64,000 nt of DNA from Pseudisothecium myosuroides (GCA_951799445.1 OX637290.1:23554987-23618986), one strand, 5' to 3'. Counted from the first letter of the stretch, positions 1 through 11,345 are shown. The notes: a model not told the origin generated them from the sequence alone. Program-made: numbers and translations.

Positions 1-57
1 CAGTCGAGGCGATCTGCTTATCAGAAAAAGAAGAGAGAAAGGAAGGATCACAAGTAC

Positions 58-794
58 CGATTATTAAGCAGATTTTTGACGGCGATCAGTGTGGAATCCG
101 GCAACTGTCCTCGATACACAATCCCATAGCCCCCTTCACCGAGCACATTCGCATCCGCAAAGCTTTCCGTGGCCGCTTCCAGCTCTCTCAAAGTATACCA
201 ATGCCCCCACCCTAAATGCGAAACTTCAGGCGCCGCCGACACAGGCGAGTCCAAACTTCTCGTGGAGCCCGAGCCTCCAGACAAGCTCAGAAAGCTTCCG
301 CCGTTATTGTTGGCGTCAAATTTAAGCGAACTCGGCTTGTCCGGTCTATCGATAGCACTCTCCTGCGTCTGCATAATCACAGGCTCCTCAGCATACCCGG
401 TCTTGCCCTCACGGTGGGATTCTCTCCACATAATAGGATTCTTAAAACTGGAGGATTTCACGTCGCCGACATGGACAACTCCCTTCTCCATGGAATCTTT
501 TTCTCCCGAGTTCGAGTTTTCACTGATGGTGAGCAAAACGGGGTCCGGGGGAGGTAAGTACGTGTTCCCCACGCGGTCGATCTTCACTTCCTTGATTTCC
601 TTGGAGCTGTCGGAGACTTGGTGCAACGGGAGCTTGTCTGGTTTGGGACGACGACGGGCGAGCAGCCACAGCCAGAGGAGGAAGAGAGTGGCCACAATTG
701 CGAGCGCCACGCAGACGCAGATCACGGTCCAGAGCTTTAAGCCGAAGATGCTCGTCTTCTTCGACAGCTCGCTGGTCATACTGCTGGACGCCAT
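58..794 (-). CDS. Receptor-like protein kinase (At2g42960/At3g59110 type), first coding exon, partial gene
   Basis: A membrane-anchored serine/threonine kinase with almost no ectodomain. From the ATG at 794-792 (context AAAATGGCG) the exon encodes 245 residues plus two bases. Residues 9-21 (SELSKKTSIFGLKLW) are the N-terminal signature of this plant family. Residues about 22-45 are one hydrophobic membrane span, followed by the stop-transfer ARRR. A variable Ser/Pro-rich juxtamembrane region of about 150 residues follows. The kinase domain opens with GWGHWYTLRELEAAT, the glycine loop GEGGYG is at 219-224, and the ATP-binding lysine (AVK) is at 240. After LLNN the exon ends at base 58 with a GT donor at 57-56, the expected intron site in the family; the rest of the kinase lies beyond the left edge. 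In-frame ATGs at 803 and 779 are alternative starts. Family assignment is from remembered homologues. Ligand and substrate cannot be inferred. Confidence 0.93.
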
Positions 795-2125
795 TTTGAA
801 CATCCGTAATAGTAGTCTCGGCACCTGCTGCTCGTGTTTGATGGGTTGAATTTTTTTTCTCTATGCTACTGTAGTACTCCACATTGTTACCAGATCGTTG
901 CACGTTGCCAAGAAGCTGTTGTAGATCTGGGGGTCAAGGAGGCCAGCTATGAGATACACACAACCACAGCCACGGCATTGGAACTCACTCCCCCAGCTTA
1001 GTGTTCCCAGGGCAACATGGCTATGGCTGTTGCTCTAATTCCACCCCGCTCGCTACCTTAGCTTACACCCACACAATGGCCTCACCAACAACAACAACTG
1101 CTGGAACACCGTGCTTCTCCCCGGGCTGCAACAATGTAGACCCAGGACCATCTTCCGAGGGTGAATGGCGCCCGGAACGATAACGTCCTCCTCCCACGTG
1201 ACGCCCAGTACCATCAAAACCAAGTACACTCCCCTCTCCAACACACACACACAAGTGAGAAAACCGAGTCGACTACCACCAATACACACCAATGCAAACC
1301 ACTAATAATGAATCCCTCCCTCACAATGTACTCCCTTCCCCCCCAAACAACTCCACCCACATCCAATCTCCCTCTCGCACGATCCGTTGCAACAGCGATG
1401 CACACAATAATCAAACGCTCCTAATCCTTCAGATCCACCAACACGCGCTCGTCTCCAACTCCACCAACAACACCAACACCAGCACCATCACCTCCGAATC
1501 ATGAACATGAGCAATGGCACGCCCACAGCACCCACAACGAGCTCAGCCCCGCCATAGCAGCAGCTCCCTGCATCCGCAGCCATGGTACAATGCAATGCAA
1601 GTCAAGTCGTCGTCGTCGTCGTCGTCTCTCCGCATGCCCCAACCGCCTTGCGGTGATGATGATAAAATTATTGGGGAAGCTCAAAAGGGTCGTTTTGATT
1701 GCAGACTGGCCCACTGAATGAAGCGCCAAGCTGCCTGAAGCCCGAGGGAGTGTGCAAGCCAAGGCTGGAGGACAAGGAGTGGGACCAGCAAGCCGTGAGG
1801 CAACCAAGTATTTGGTGAAGCAGGGCCTGAAAGTGCAAAGCGGAAGGACTGTTGAGGACTGTTGGGAAGAGACGGAGAGAGAGAGGGAGAGAGTGACGGA
1901 GTGAGAGTGTCAGAGAGGAGCAGCTCAAGAAAGTGGGAATGGCCCACCCACCCGGCCACCAGCCCAGGCAGGACTGGACAGGGCTGGCGCTGCCCAAGTC
2001 TGGACGTCTGGAGCCAGGTCTGGTCTGGGGTGCCTGCTTGCTTGCTTGCAGCCTGACGGAAGGGCGCTGCAGGCGCGGGTGCAGCGAGTCCGGGGTGACA
2101 GACGGGGAAGGAGGGGTGACAGGAT
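795..2125 (-). promoter_or_regulatory. 5' leader and promoter region of the receptor-like kinase
   Basis: This 1.3 kb is clearly richer in G+C and CpG than the AT-rich DNA that follows, and I see no protein-coding exon in it. Read on the minus strand it contains a pyrimidine-rich CT tract at about 1870-1915, typical of plant leaders and core promoters, and a CCACC/CAACA-rich stretch at 1200-1500. A minus-strand ATG in another frame at about 903 would be an upstream ATG if the leader is unspliced there. The transcription start and any leader intron cannot be fixed from sequence alone. Confidence 0.5.
1606..1626. repeat. (GTC)7 microsatellite
   Basis: Seven perfect GTC repeats lie inside the GC-rich leader/promoter region of the kinase gene. 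A triplet repeat in a leader can be length-polymorphic. No coding role is seen. Confidence 0.85.
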
Positions 2126-2149
2126 AACGTAACTTACTGGTTTGGGGAT

Positions 2150-2250
2150 TCGACTAATTTTTAATTTTTTTTTAATTTTTTTTTAATTTTTAAACTTTTT
2201 TTTGGACACAAATGAAACGGAATTTCATTGCAAAAATATAAAAAAATATT
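2150..2250 (-). mobile_element. Probable LINE 3' tail
   Basis: On the minus strand the sequence TTTTGCAATGAAATTCCG followed by an A-rich stretch resembles the 3' ends at 31590-31640, 35160-35215 and 52040-52115, which all have a TTTAATGCAATGG-like block before an A-rich tail. The match is short and diverged. The body of the element, which would extend to higher coordinates, is not recognisable. Confidence 0.35.
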
Positions 2251-2418
2251 ACGCCTGGGTTAACACAAAAGGCCACAAACAAAGACCCATAAGAGACCGG
2301 ACAGATTGACAGAACACGGTAGCCACCACAGATGCGACTAACTTACATGACTAGAACCGTCAGTTTCTTTCTCAAGGGAGGAGGGAGGAGGGAGAGAGGG
2401 ACCTACTCTCTCAGTAGG

Positions 2419-3795
2419 GAGACAAATTAACATGGCTCCTTAAAAGACGAGCTGGTCACCGTGGAAATCCATCCTTTTGGGAGACTGTGTGAATCATTTG
2501 CTTAAAAAAAATTCAAGAGCACTCATTGGGGGTCAAACTAGTGTGCAAGGCCTTCTCTTTTTCATACAAAATTCTAAGGATGGACACCTGTGCACGCTTT
2601 TGGTTTACATAGAAGGATTTTTTGTCATCAATCGGACAATAAATGTCCGCTACGTCGTACAAAGGGTAACCTTGGAACACCAAGCTAACACTTTCACTTG
2701 GGAGACAAATTAACCCTTAAAAGATGAGGTGGTCACCGTGGAAATCCATCCTTTTGGGAGATTGTGTGGATCATTTTGCTTTAAAAAGCACTCATTGGGG
2801 GTGAAACTACTGTGCTAGACCTTCCCTTTTCCATACAAATTCTAAGGATGGACACCTGTGCACGCTTTTGGTTTGCATAGAAGGATTTTTTGTCATCAAT
2901 CGGACAATAAATGCCCGCTACGTCGTACAAAGGGTAACCTTGGAACACCAAGGACACTTTCACTTGGGAGACAAATTAACCCTTAAAAGATGAGTCGATC
3001 TCTGTGGAAATTCATCCTTTGGGGAAGCTGTGTGAATCATTTTGTTTTTAAAAAAAATTGAAGAGCACTCATTGGGGGTGAAACTAGTGTGCAAGACCTT
3101 CCCTTTTCCATACAAAATTCTAAGGATGGACACCTGTGCACGCTTTTGGTTTACATGGAAGGATTTTTTGTCATCAATCGAACAATAAATGTCCGCTACA
3201 TCGTACAAAGGTTAACCTTGGAATGCCAAGGACACTTTCACTTGGGAGACAAATTAACCCTTAAAAGATGAGTTGGGCACCATGGAAATTCATCCTTTTG
3301 GAAGACTGTGTGAATCATTTTGCTTTAAAAAAAAATTCAAGAGCACTCACTCGGGGTAAAACTACTGTGCAAGGCCTTCCCTTTTCCATACAAAACTCTA
3401 AGGATGGACACCTGTACTTTTGTCTTGCATAGAAGAATTCTTTGTCATCTATCGGACAATAAATGTTCGCTACGTTGTACAAAGGTTAACCTTGGAATGC
3501 TAGGGACTCTCTCAGTTGGAGAGACAAATTAATCCTGAAAAGACGAGCTGGTCACCAAACGAGCTGGTCATCGTAGAAATCATCCTTTTGGGAGACTATG
3601 TGAATCATTTGCTTAAAAAAATCAAGGACTCTCATTGGGGTTTAAACTATTGTGTAAGACCTTCCCTTTTCTATACAAAATTCTAAGGATGAACTTATGC
3701 ACTTTTGTCTTACATGGAAGGATTTTGTGTCATACATTGGGCACTTTTAGGATGCCATGTTGTTTGTTATAAGCTTAACCTTGGAAGGACATTGC
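2419..3795. repeat. Tandem array, five units of about 266-283 bp
   Basis: Units begin with GAGACAAATTAA at 2419, 2702, 2968, 3246 and 3521, giving spacings of 283, 266, 278 and 275 bp. The last unit is degenerate. Each unit carries the same landmarks: GTGGAAATCCATCCTTTTGG, a CATTT(T)GCTTAAAAAA block, CACTCATTGGGGGT, CTAAGGATGGACACCTGTGC and GTCATCAATCGGACAATAAA. Spacings are not multiples of three and reading frames break between units, so it is not a protein repeat. A solitary diverged unit lies at 25735-26910, split by a TTAA element. Confidence 0.9.
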
Positions 3796-4363
3796 AGACC
3801 TAAAAGGTCTAATAGATTACTTCATTATTAACTTTAGAAACAAAGAATGCACCTATTGGTTCAATAATTGGAGTACTTTAGTGACTACCTTGCTATTGGT
3901 TATAGAAAGGGGGGGTCCTTCTAGGGTTAATGTTTTTTGTTTTGTGGAATCATTGGTGATTTAGTGGAGGTTGGGGGTACAGGGAATGTAAAATAGAATT
4001 ATATTATTTTAGCATCTTTCACAGTAGAATCCAAAAGACTAAAGATTTCATAGAAACAAATAATGCACCTTTTGATCCAAAAATCAAGGTCATCTTTTAG
4101 TGACTACCTTGGTCATGGGGTCACATCCTTTTAGAATTAATAGCCCCTGCAAGGTATAACATACTATTTCAAAAAGAAAGGAGGTTGACTCTAGCGTGAA
4201 TGAAGCGTTTGTTGGAAATCTTGGCTCAACTATCTAAGCCTCATGGACCTAGATGGTGAATTCCATCCTTAACATACTATTTCACTATACTAGTGGTTGC
4301 AATTGTTGTTAAAGAAAGTGTCATACTATTTCACTACTATAATGCCTATAATCACCCTTCTTT
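3796..4363. other. Intergenic, no gene seen
   Basis: AT-rich sequence between the tandem array and the first TTAA element. It holds short repeated phrases (CTAGTGACTACCTTG and CATACTATTTCACTA occur twice), but no open frame, RNA gene or terminal repeat that I can support. Confidence 0.6.
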
Positions 4364-4367
4364 TTAA

Positions 4368-5692
4368 CCTCTAAAGGACCAAGGCCTTTTTTTGGCCAAA
4401 CAACACTCAAGACTGTCATTTCTATTGTAAAGAGTAATAAAATTTGAAAATTATTTTTTTTCACATCTAAACATAGGATCTTACACATATAGAGTATAAG
4501 AAAGTATAGAAAAAATTTCAAAAATTTTGACTGCAGAGATTGCAAGATATATGTGTTTAAAGTGAAGAAATCAAATATTTTTGCACATTACGGGACTAGA
4601 TTTTTTGACTTTGAACCTTCTTAACTTAAATTCTCTGCAATATAAAATTTGAGATTTAAATCTTTATAGTGGAGAATTGAGTTGAGAATCTAGGGCAAAA
4701 ATTTCAAAAAAACTTAATTTTCACTCTTAAACAAATTGCTAAGTAGAAGTAGGTTCAAGATAGGAGGAAAATCTAAATTATTAATATCTCTAAGATGGAA
4801 TCAAAACGCACTAATCCCAATAGTGAGATTGTTCTAGAAAGCAAAATAAACCATGTAAAACTTTTTCTTTTGAAAAATTATAAAATTTGCATTCAAAAAA
4901 GAATCCTACATGTTGTTTTTTCAAAAGATGCCCCCAAAACAAGATTGTCCATAACTTTCAAATCACTTATCCTAATGAAATGAATCAAAGCTTTCTATGT
5001 AGACAAAAATATAATCTATAAGGAAAAAATCCCAAAAAAAATTGAATTTTTGAATTTTTTTTGTTGCCCGGTCTTCCTTGTGTTGAGCTTATTTGGGCAA
5101 AACTTTTATTCCTAGGTAGGTAGGTAGGTATAATATTCCCACAAAGCTAATCAATTTTCTATCTTCAAAAAAAGTTTCATAAAATCATGACAAAAATTGA
5201 GATTGTACGTACCACGGTTGCTAGTATGTGAGCCTAGGATCTTGAGCCCATGAGCCTAAGAGCTTAGACTCCTATATTATAAATACCTATGTTATAGGTA
5301 CTTTCTATAGTTATAGGACATTTATATTATAGGTTCCTAATTTATAGGTGTCTATATTATAGATACCTATGCTACAAGCACCTTTCATGGTTATAGGATA
5401 TTTATAGTATAGGTGTCTATATTATTGGTACCTTCCATGGTTTAATGGTTATATGATATTTATAATATCTAGATGCCTATATTAGAGGTGTCTATGTTAT
5501 AGGCACCTTCCATAGTTATAGGATATTTATGTTATAGGTACATATGTTATAGGCACCTTCAATACTTGTAGAGTACCTACTTACACCTGGGCTCAAGGCT
5601 CGTAGGCTTGCATTCCTAGACTCACATGCTAGCGTCGTTGTTGTATGTACCTACCCAATTTGTTCTTCAAAGGGATACTTGTCCTTTAGTGG
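4368..5692 (-). mobile_element. TTAA-flanked piggyBac-like MITE, copy K, with nested insertion
   Basis: Starts CCTCTAAAGGACC after TTAA (4364-4367) and ends GTCCTTTAGTGG before TTAA (5693-5696). The interior matches copies E and F, including TGCCAAAAAAC near the left end and the internal box AAACATAGGATCTTACAC at about 4472. Removing the nested element at 5214-5640 and its 11 bp duplication leaves about 890 bp. There is no transposase. Strand is called by placing the hairpin-bearing end at the 5' side; the hairpin itself is eroded here. Confidence 0.85.
5214..5640. mobile_element. Mutator-like MITE with internal minisatellite
   Basis: Flanked by the 11 bp near-perfect duplication TTGTACGTACC (5203-5213) / TTGTATGTACC (5641-5651). 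The ends are inverted repeats: GCTAGTATGTGAGCCTAG at the left and CTAGACTCACATGCTAGC at the right. The interior is a degenerate tandem array built on TATAGGTRCCTATRTTA. A 9-11 bp duplication fits the Mutator superfamily. A related copy is at 36540-36820. It is inserted in TTAA element K, so it is younger than K. Confidence 0.78.
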
Positions 5693-5696
5693 TTAA

Positions 5697-7689
5697 TGCC
5701 CTTTCCACCCTTTCTCACTATTCAATCAATGTTTTTTTCCTTTGTACAACATGAAAGACATAATATTTTATCAAAGAATTATTCAACAAATTGATCAAGA
5801 ATTAATACTCTAACATGCTAAATGTGAAAAATTGTGGCTTTATTACTATAGTCACCTAAAAACTATCAGATTCCTAGATGAAAAGGTGCATCTTTCATTT
5901 CTAAGTCATTCATTGGACACTATGAGTCTTCAATGTCCTTTCTTTTCTGCGTTAATTTCCAAAGGGGGTGCCATCTTATTTTACAGTAGTTGAGTTGATT
6001 TTGGCAAATTAGCTAAATGGTTGTCTTTAGAGATCCACCCACATCTTCAAGCAAAAAAACAAGCGTTTGTATAATTAGATATTTTGTAACATTAAACGCT
6101 CTCAAACTTTTACAAACAACCACACTCTATTATCATCAGCCACATCCTCCTAAACCAATTTCTCACCCATACATACCTCTAATACCTCAATAAGCAAAAA
6201 TAAATACAATCCCTCCTGTCTCTTCTTTTCACAACCTACACTTTTCTATTAAAATTAAGAAAAATAAACATAAAAAATTACAACAATGTTTTCCTACTCA
6301 CGGAGGTATGTAATTTCAATGTCACTTGTTTTGATTTTTTGGAGTCAGCCGTAGGACTTGGAATGAACATACTCTTAATTTATACCAACCATAAAAATAA
6401 ATGGAGGACATATAGACAAAATCACATAATATATAGATAATATTCACACTCATTCAAGCATAGTTTTTCAAGGAAGTTATATAGTCAAAATCATATATCT
6501 TTTCCTTTTAAAACCTTATATATTAATTTTTAGCTATATTATTGTCATTCTAGCTACAAGTTATATAATTAGTAAAGTTTTTTTTTTAAAAATAATTGTT
6601 AAATAGTAATATTAATTTTCTTCTATTTTCAAAGTTGCACATAATGACCAATACGGTGCACAATAGTGAAATTTTTTAATTATTATTTTGTATGAATACA
6701 AATTCTTTTAAGACGTCTTAAGGAGTTTATAAAATTGATTTTTTTTAAAGGATAATGACAACTTTAGGCTAGACAATTTTTTTGGAAAACTACGATGAAA
6801 CATTGGTTGATTTAATTCACCTTTATTTGTACTCAAATGACCCCTTTGTCCCCTTGCTAACAATATTATGAAACTATTTAAGCATAACATTATTCAAGAA
6901 GAAAAAGACTTTTTTTACTAAAAAAATCATAAGCAAAACTTTATGCAATTGTTGGACATTCCAAATTTAATAAATATGTAAATTGGAGAAGATCTATTGT
7001 ATTGGCATCATGCAATCAAAGAGCAAGTCAAAGAATAATTGGATAATGAAACCGGAGACCACATTGTATAAAAGTATTAAAAATCACATGAGTGCAAAGA
7101 TAAGGTATTTTTTTCAAACAACGTGAAATTAATCATTTAAATTTTTGTAATTCAAACATCATATTATATAATACAAAGTGGGCTTACCAAATAAATGTGT
7201 TGTATTAAAATATTTGTCGTAGAACTTTATTTAAAACTAGTAGAGCCTTCATTCTTGTACTATAGCAATTGCATGTTAAGACAACATGATTAACATAGAT
7301 TCCATCATCATTTAATGCAAAATTGGAATTATTGAAGCCAACACTTTTATATGGTTTGAAATGGTTTTATTTTAACAGAAGTACAATTTATTCTAACATA
7401 ACATTACTCTCAACTTTTGTGTTTTATATAACAAAGTTGATTGCCTCACCACATGGTGTATTAGCTAATTTTGCATTTTCACGTGTACAACTATGTATTG
7501 ACATGGTATAAATATAGAATATAGTTATTCTAAACACATGTTTGTTGTCTCAAACATGTTGTTGTTGCAATCCCTATTAAAATGTTGTTAACATCAATAA
7601 AAATGTGTCAAATGTAATAGATTGTTCTTCTATTATTATTAGAAGTTCACATGTACGTATTTCAACAATTTTATTGTTTGTTGAACAGG
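5697..7689. other. Intergenic, nothing recognised
   Basis: AT-rich sequence with no coding frame of recognisable content and no paired terminal repeats that I could find. Diverged transposon remains are likely but not demonstrated. Confidence 0.5.
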
Positions 7690-9010
7690 AAAAGACAAGT
7701 ACTTTATAGTTTGTACAAATGGGGTAGGAGGCATAATAATCTACGTGGGATATGTCAAAACGTAATAATTGTATGCTAACCAAAACTTCATACCTCATTT
7801 TACCCCTATTTTTTTCATATTTAGAGACCTACAACTGCTTCAAAATACTAATCTCCAAAGCAAGGCTAAAATCTTAATCTATATTTATTTTTCAACAAAT
7901 CCAATCATAAGATCCTTTAGTTAACATGCTAGAGTATTTATACCCTCTTAAAATTTTACAATAAAAAATCTTACCAACTACAAGATCATAATGCTTGGAT
8001 TTCAAAAAGAAGTATTTTAAACTTTTTTCAAATAGTGAGATTCCATCTTTCAAACATTTTATCCAAAAATGTGCCGATCCTACAATTTGCAACTCCCTAT
8101 AATATGTTGAAGAAATAAATTGGGAATACATATTAAAAAAAATTGAAAAAAATTCATATTTATGCATGAAAAAATATACTAAGTAGAAAGAAGTAGAGAA
8201 TGATTTAAAATACTAAATTGTTGAGGATTTAGTTATGGAATTGAAACATGCAAATTCAATGGTTGTAATATTGTAATAAACAATCTACATCCTATGGTTT
8301 TATTTATTTTTTAGATATTAAAAATTTAGTTAAATAATAGACTTCAAAGTTTATTTTAGAGTAGAGATTCCATAATCGCCTGCATACAAAAACTCCTCAT
8401 AACTTTCATCTCACTAATCAAAATGGAATGATTCAAAGCGTATGTATGAATCTAGAAAATAAATTTGAAATTTTATTCCTTAAAAAATACATTTTTTTGA
8501 GGTGCCCAAGCTATCCAATTGAAAAAAATACTACATATCATACAAGAACTTTTAAATCATGTAGTCAAAAGTTACAAAAATTGTTGCGCCTCAAAGCTAC
8601 TTCTTGACCACATGTTATGTGAAAATTTCAAAGAAAAAATTAAAAATTTCATTCTTAGTGAGCTGCCTAAAATTTCTATGTTGCCAAAAAACATTGTTTG
8701 GTCCTTTAGGAATTAAGCATATTAATTCATTTTTTTTCAAAAATTATTCAGCTTACAAAAATATAGGAATTTATGTTGAATTTCAGCTCCCCAATTTTTT
8801 TTGTGATTTGAATCATCCTTTCAAAAGTTATAGACAAAGTTGAGAGGGAAAGAGTACGAAAGTAATCACCCATATCTTTTTCTAAACTTTGTCTATAACT
8901 TTTAAATGGAAAATTCAAGTTACAAAGTAATTTTTGTAGCTGAAATTCAAAATAAATCCCCACATTTTCTAAAGTTTAAAAAAAAATTGAATCAACATGC
9001 TTAAATGAGG
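7690..9010. repeat. Foldback element interrupted by a TTAA element
   Basis: The left arm (about 7690-7799, starting near TACAAATGGGGTAGGAGG and ending CATACCTCATTT) belongs to the same family as 16497-17020 and 44573-45082. The centre is the palindrome 8713-9004: the sequence reading in from TTAAGCATATT at 8713 matches the reverse complement of the sequence ending AACATGCTTAA at 9004 over more than 100 bases, with a TTATAGACAAAGTT core on both sides of about 8858. Copy M (7803-8712) sits in the left arm; the right arm keeps the uninterrupted site. Confidence 0.7.
7803..8712 (-). mobile_element. TTAA-flanked piggyBac-like MITE, copy M (L/M subfamily)
   Basis: Starts CCCCTA after TTTA (a mutated TTAA, 7799-7802) and ends GGTCCTTTAGGAA before TTAA (8713-8716). 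At 910 bp it matches the net length of copy L, and the right half (8170-8712) is clearly similar to L: AGAAGTAGAGAATGATT, then CCTCATAACTTTCATCTCA, then GAATGATTCAAAG. The left end is more eroded. There is no transposase. The insertion site lies in one arm of a palindrome whose other arm preserves the empty site. Confidence 0.75.
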
Positions 9011-9958
9011 TTTAAAATTTTGGTACCTAAGTATACAATTACTTTGTTTCTTAGTAGAATGTTTATGCTTACACCTTGCTCTAAATTACCCTATATTCTT
9101 TGTATGCTTGCAATGTACAGGGGTGGAGGCACTATTTCTGTTGTAATTAACCATGTTGTGTGGAAGACTGTAGTAAAGTTATATTTGACATATGTTTAGA
9201 ATAACAAGAAAGTCTAACACCATTGCCGAAATTTTTCAATGATTTATGTTATGAACAATAAATATGTTATCTCTAATACATTTAACATAGAAATAATGCA
9301 ATTCCTACAATTTGGACTTGCATTTGTACTAGTGTTGTGCAATAATAATAATAGAATTGAATACCTTTGTTTGTATTGATTTTGTGCATTACTATGCATC
9401 TTCTTCCTTGGGCCGCAACAACTCCTCCGCTAGTTTGGCGCACTCTTGTTTTTTGGGTTACTTGGGATTTCCTACGGTGATCTTGGTACAATTGCAAACA
9501 ATTTCTGTAATCTTATTTTGTATTTAAAGGCCGGTTTAAATTTTTTGTTGAGTTAGGGTTAACATTGCTTGCATTTTTCATTGCGGTTTGTGGTTGAAGT
9601 ATTTGTTTGTTGTTGTAAGTGTGACATTTAAAGTCACTCTCCATTAATTTCATTATTGATGAGTTTGATGAGCTAGAGTACCCGAGCTCATTGTCAGCCA
9701 CAAAAGAAGACACATTTGCCACATTTAAGATCCAAAAACATGACAAAGAGAACCAACCGACTACACTCAATTTCATCAATACACTCATTTCCCTTATTAG
9801 TACGTGTGACACTAATTTACCAAAACCACACAATTTGTAAAATAATTAACTAGTGCATGTTGAAATATTATTGTATTGGGATCAATTTCCAAAAAATTAA
9901 AAATTAAAAAATTAGTGACACTAATTCTGTAGATGACACTAATAATAGGACAAATCAA
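9011..9958. other. Intergenic, no gene seen
   Basis: Begins with diverged remains of the foldback right arm. A block of more balanced composition at about 9390-9800 carries modest minus-strand open frames without recognisable domains. I find no support for a gene or RNA. Confidence 0.45.
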
Positions 9959-10211
9959 CCCATACCTTAAGTTAGATTTGTTTTGTCTGTTTTGTTTGTT
10001 ATGGTGAGATCTCCCAAACCGTGCGTCCCTCGGTTGCATTCTTAGTACCATTTGAAAGCCCTCAACAAGGAGGGGTGTACGGGCTTTGTTTTGTGGCGTT
10101 TCAATGTACAATGTGAAAATTATAGAAATTTCGAAGTTTTCATGAATGAAAAAACTAAAAAAATTCTTTTACTTTGATTTAGGCTATCATGGCAATGGCA
10201 CATGGCACACC
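9959..10211 (+). repeat. Dispersed GC-rich repeat family R, copy R1
   Basis: Shares an ordered set of blocks with 13644-14040, 45381-45785, 54325-54585 and 56781-56926: CATACCTTAAGTT, a TTTG-rich run, GTGAGATCTCCC..ACCGTGCRTCC, GGTACCRTTGGAAAGCCCTC, GAGGAGGGGTGCACGGGCTT, GTGTGAAAGTTATTGAATTTC, and a terminus ending ATGGCACAYGGCACAC. There is no open frame. The class is unknown, since no inverted ends or clear target duplication were found. Confidence 0.75.
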
Positions 10212-10409
10212 AATCAATAGCAATTTTTTTAAAATTTTTTTTCCAGTTTTTATGAAGTGCCAAAATGGCGATATAAAATATTATAGTGGTGCTCCAAACT
10301 TCAGCATTCATCTACTTATTGGATAGAAAATATCACATTAGCACATATCACATGTCTAATAAATTTTTTTTCATCCACAAATCTAGCGATTTCATCCAAG
10401 ATTTTTTAA

Positions 10410-11341
10410 CCCCTAAAGGACCGTTGTCCCTTCGGGGGACAAATGCGTTTTCGGGCAGGTACCTACGGGCTGAAATTTTGTCATGATTTTTTGAAACTTT
10501 TTTTGGAGATAGAAAAACTGATAAGCTTTGTGGGAATATAATTTTTTTCAAAATCGGTGCCCGGGAAAAAAAGTTATGACCATATAAGCTCAAAACAGGG
10601 GACGGCGGGCAGTCTGGGCAGCAAAAAAAAATGGACAAAAATTTGAATTTTTTTTTTAATATTTTTTTTCTCATAGATTATATTTTTACCTATCTGGAAA
10701 GCTTTGATTCATTTCATTTGGATATGTTATGAGAAAGTTATGGACATTCTTGTTTTTCGGGCAGTTAGAGCATCTTCTTGAAAAAAATAACTTGTAGGAT
10801 GCATTTCTGAATGAAATTTTTCAAATTTTTCAATTTTTTTTTTTTTTTGCATGGTCTGATTTACTTGTTAGAACAATCTCACCGTTGGGATTAGTGTATT
10901 TTAATTCCATCTAAAATATATGAATATTTTAGATTTTCCTTCTATCTTGTACCTACTTCTACTTAACAATTTTTTTAAGAATGATAATTAAGTTTTTTTG
11001 AATTTTTTTTTTCCTAGACTCTCAACTCAATTCTCCACTATAAAGATTTAAAGCTCAAAACGCTATAGTGCAAAAATTTTAAGTTAAAAATGTTTAAAGT
11101 CAAAAAATCTGGTCCCGCAATGTGTTGAAAAACTTGTTTTTTCCACTTTAAACGCAGATATCTTGCAATCTGTGCGGTCAAAAATTCTGAAATTTTTTCC
11201 ACACACTCTCATACTAGTTAGGTGTAAGATCCTATGGTTAGATGTGAAAAAAAAACAATTTTCAATTTTTTTTACTCTTTGCTATAGATATGGCAGTTTT
11301 GAGTGATTTTTGGCAGAAAAAAGGCCTTGGTCCTTTAGGGG
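10410..11341 (+). mobile_element. TTAA-flanked piggyBac-like MITE, copy A (best reference copy)
   Basis: 932 bp flanked by TTAA on both sides (10406-10409, 11342-11345). Termini are CCCCTAAAGGACC and GGTCCTTTAGGGG, a perfect 13 bp inverted repeat. Just inside the left terminus is the perfect hairpin TTGTCCC-TTCGG-GGGACAA. Near the right end are AGATCCTATGGTTAG and TGGCAGAAAAAAGGCC. Beyond the 13 bp terminus the two ends differ in sequence. It has no transposase and would depend on a partner in trans. TTAA plus C-rich ends places it with piggyBac by family rule. Confidence 0.88.
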
Positions 11342-11345
11342 TTAA

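Noticed and set aside
169..849. Long plus-strand frames over the kinase exon.
   Set aside because: They are the antisense of the GC-rich kinase coding sequence, which has clear family motifs and a splice donor.
2477..3271. Repeated similar frames in the tandem array, possibly a repeat protein.
   Set aside because: Unit spacings (283, 266, 278, 275) break the frame between units and stops intervene.
2419..3795. CRISPR-like direct repeats.
   Set aside because: Units are about 270 bp and contiguous, with no short repeat-spacer structure, in a eukaryotic genome.
10348..10674. Minus-strand frame ending in RRYLPENAFVPRRDN, with similar frames in copy B (28977-29219) and copy E (51321-51608), suggestive of a conserved small protein.
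   Set aside because: The frame runs through the hairpin and terminal repeat into host sequence, and copy E is in a different frame in the middle. Similarity is explained by the DNA-level relatedness of the elements.
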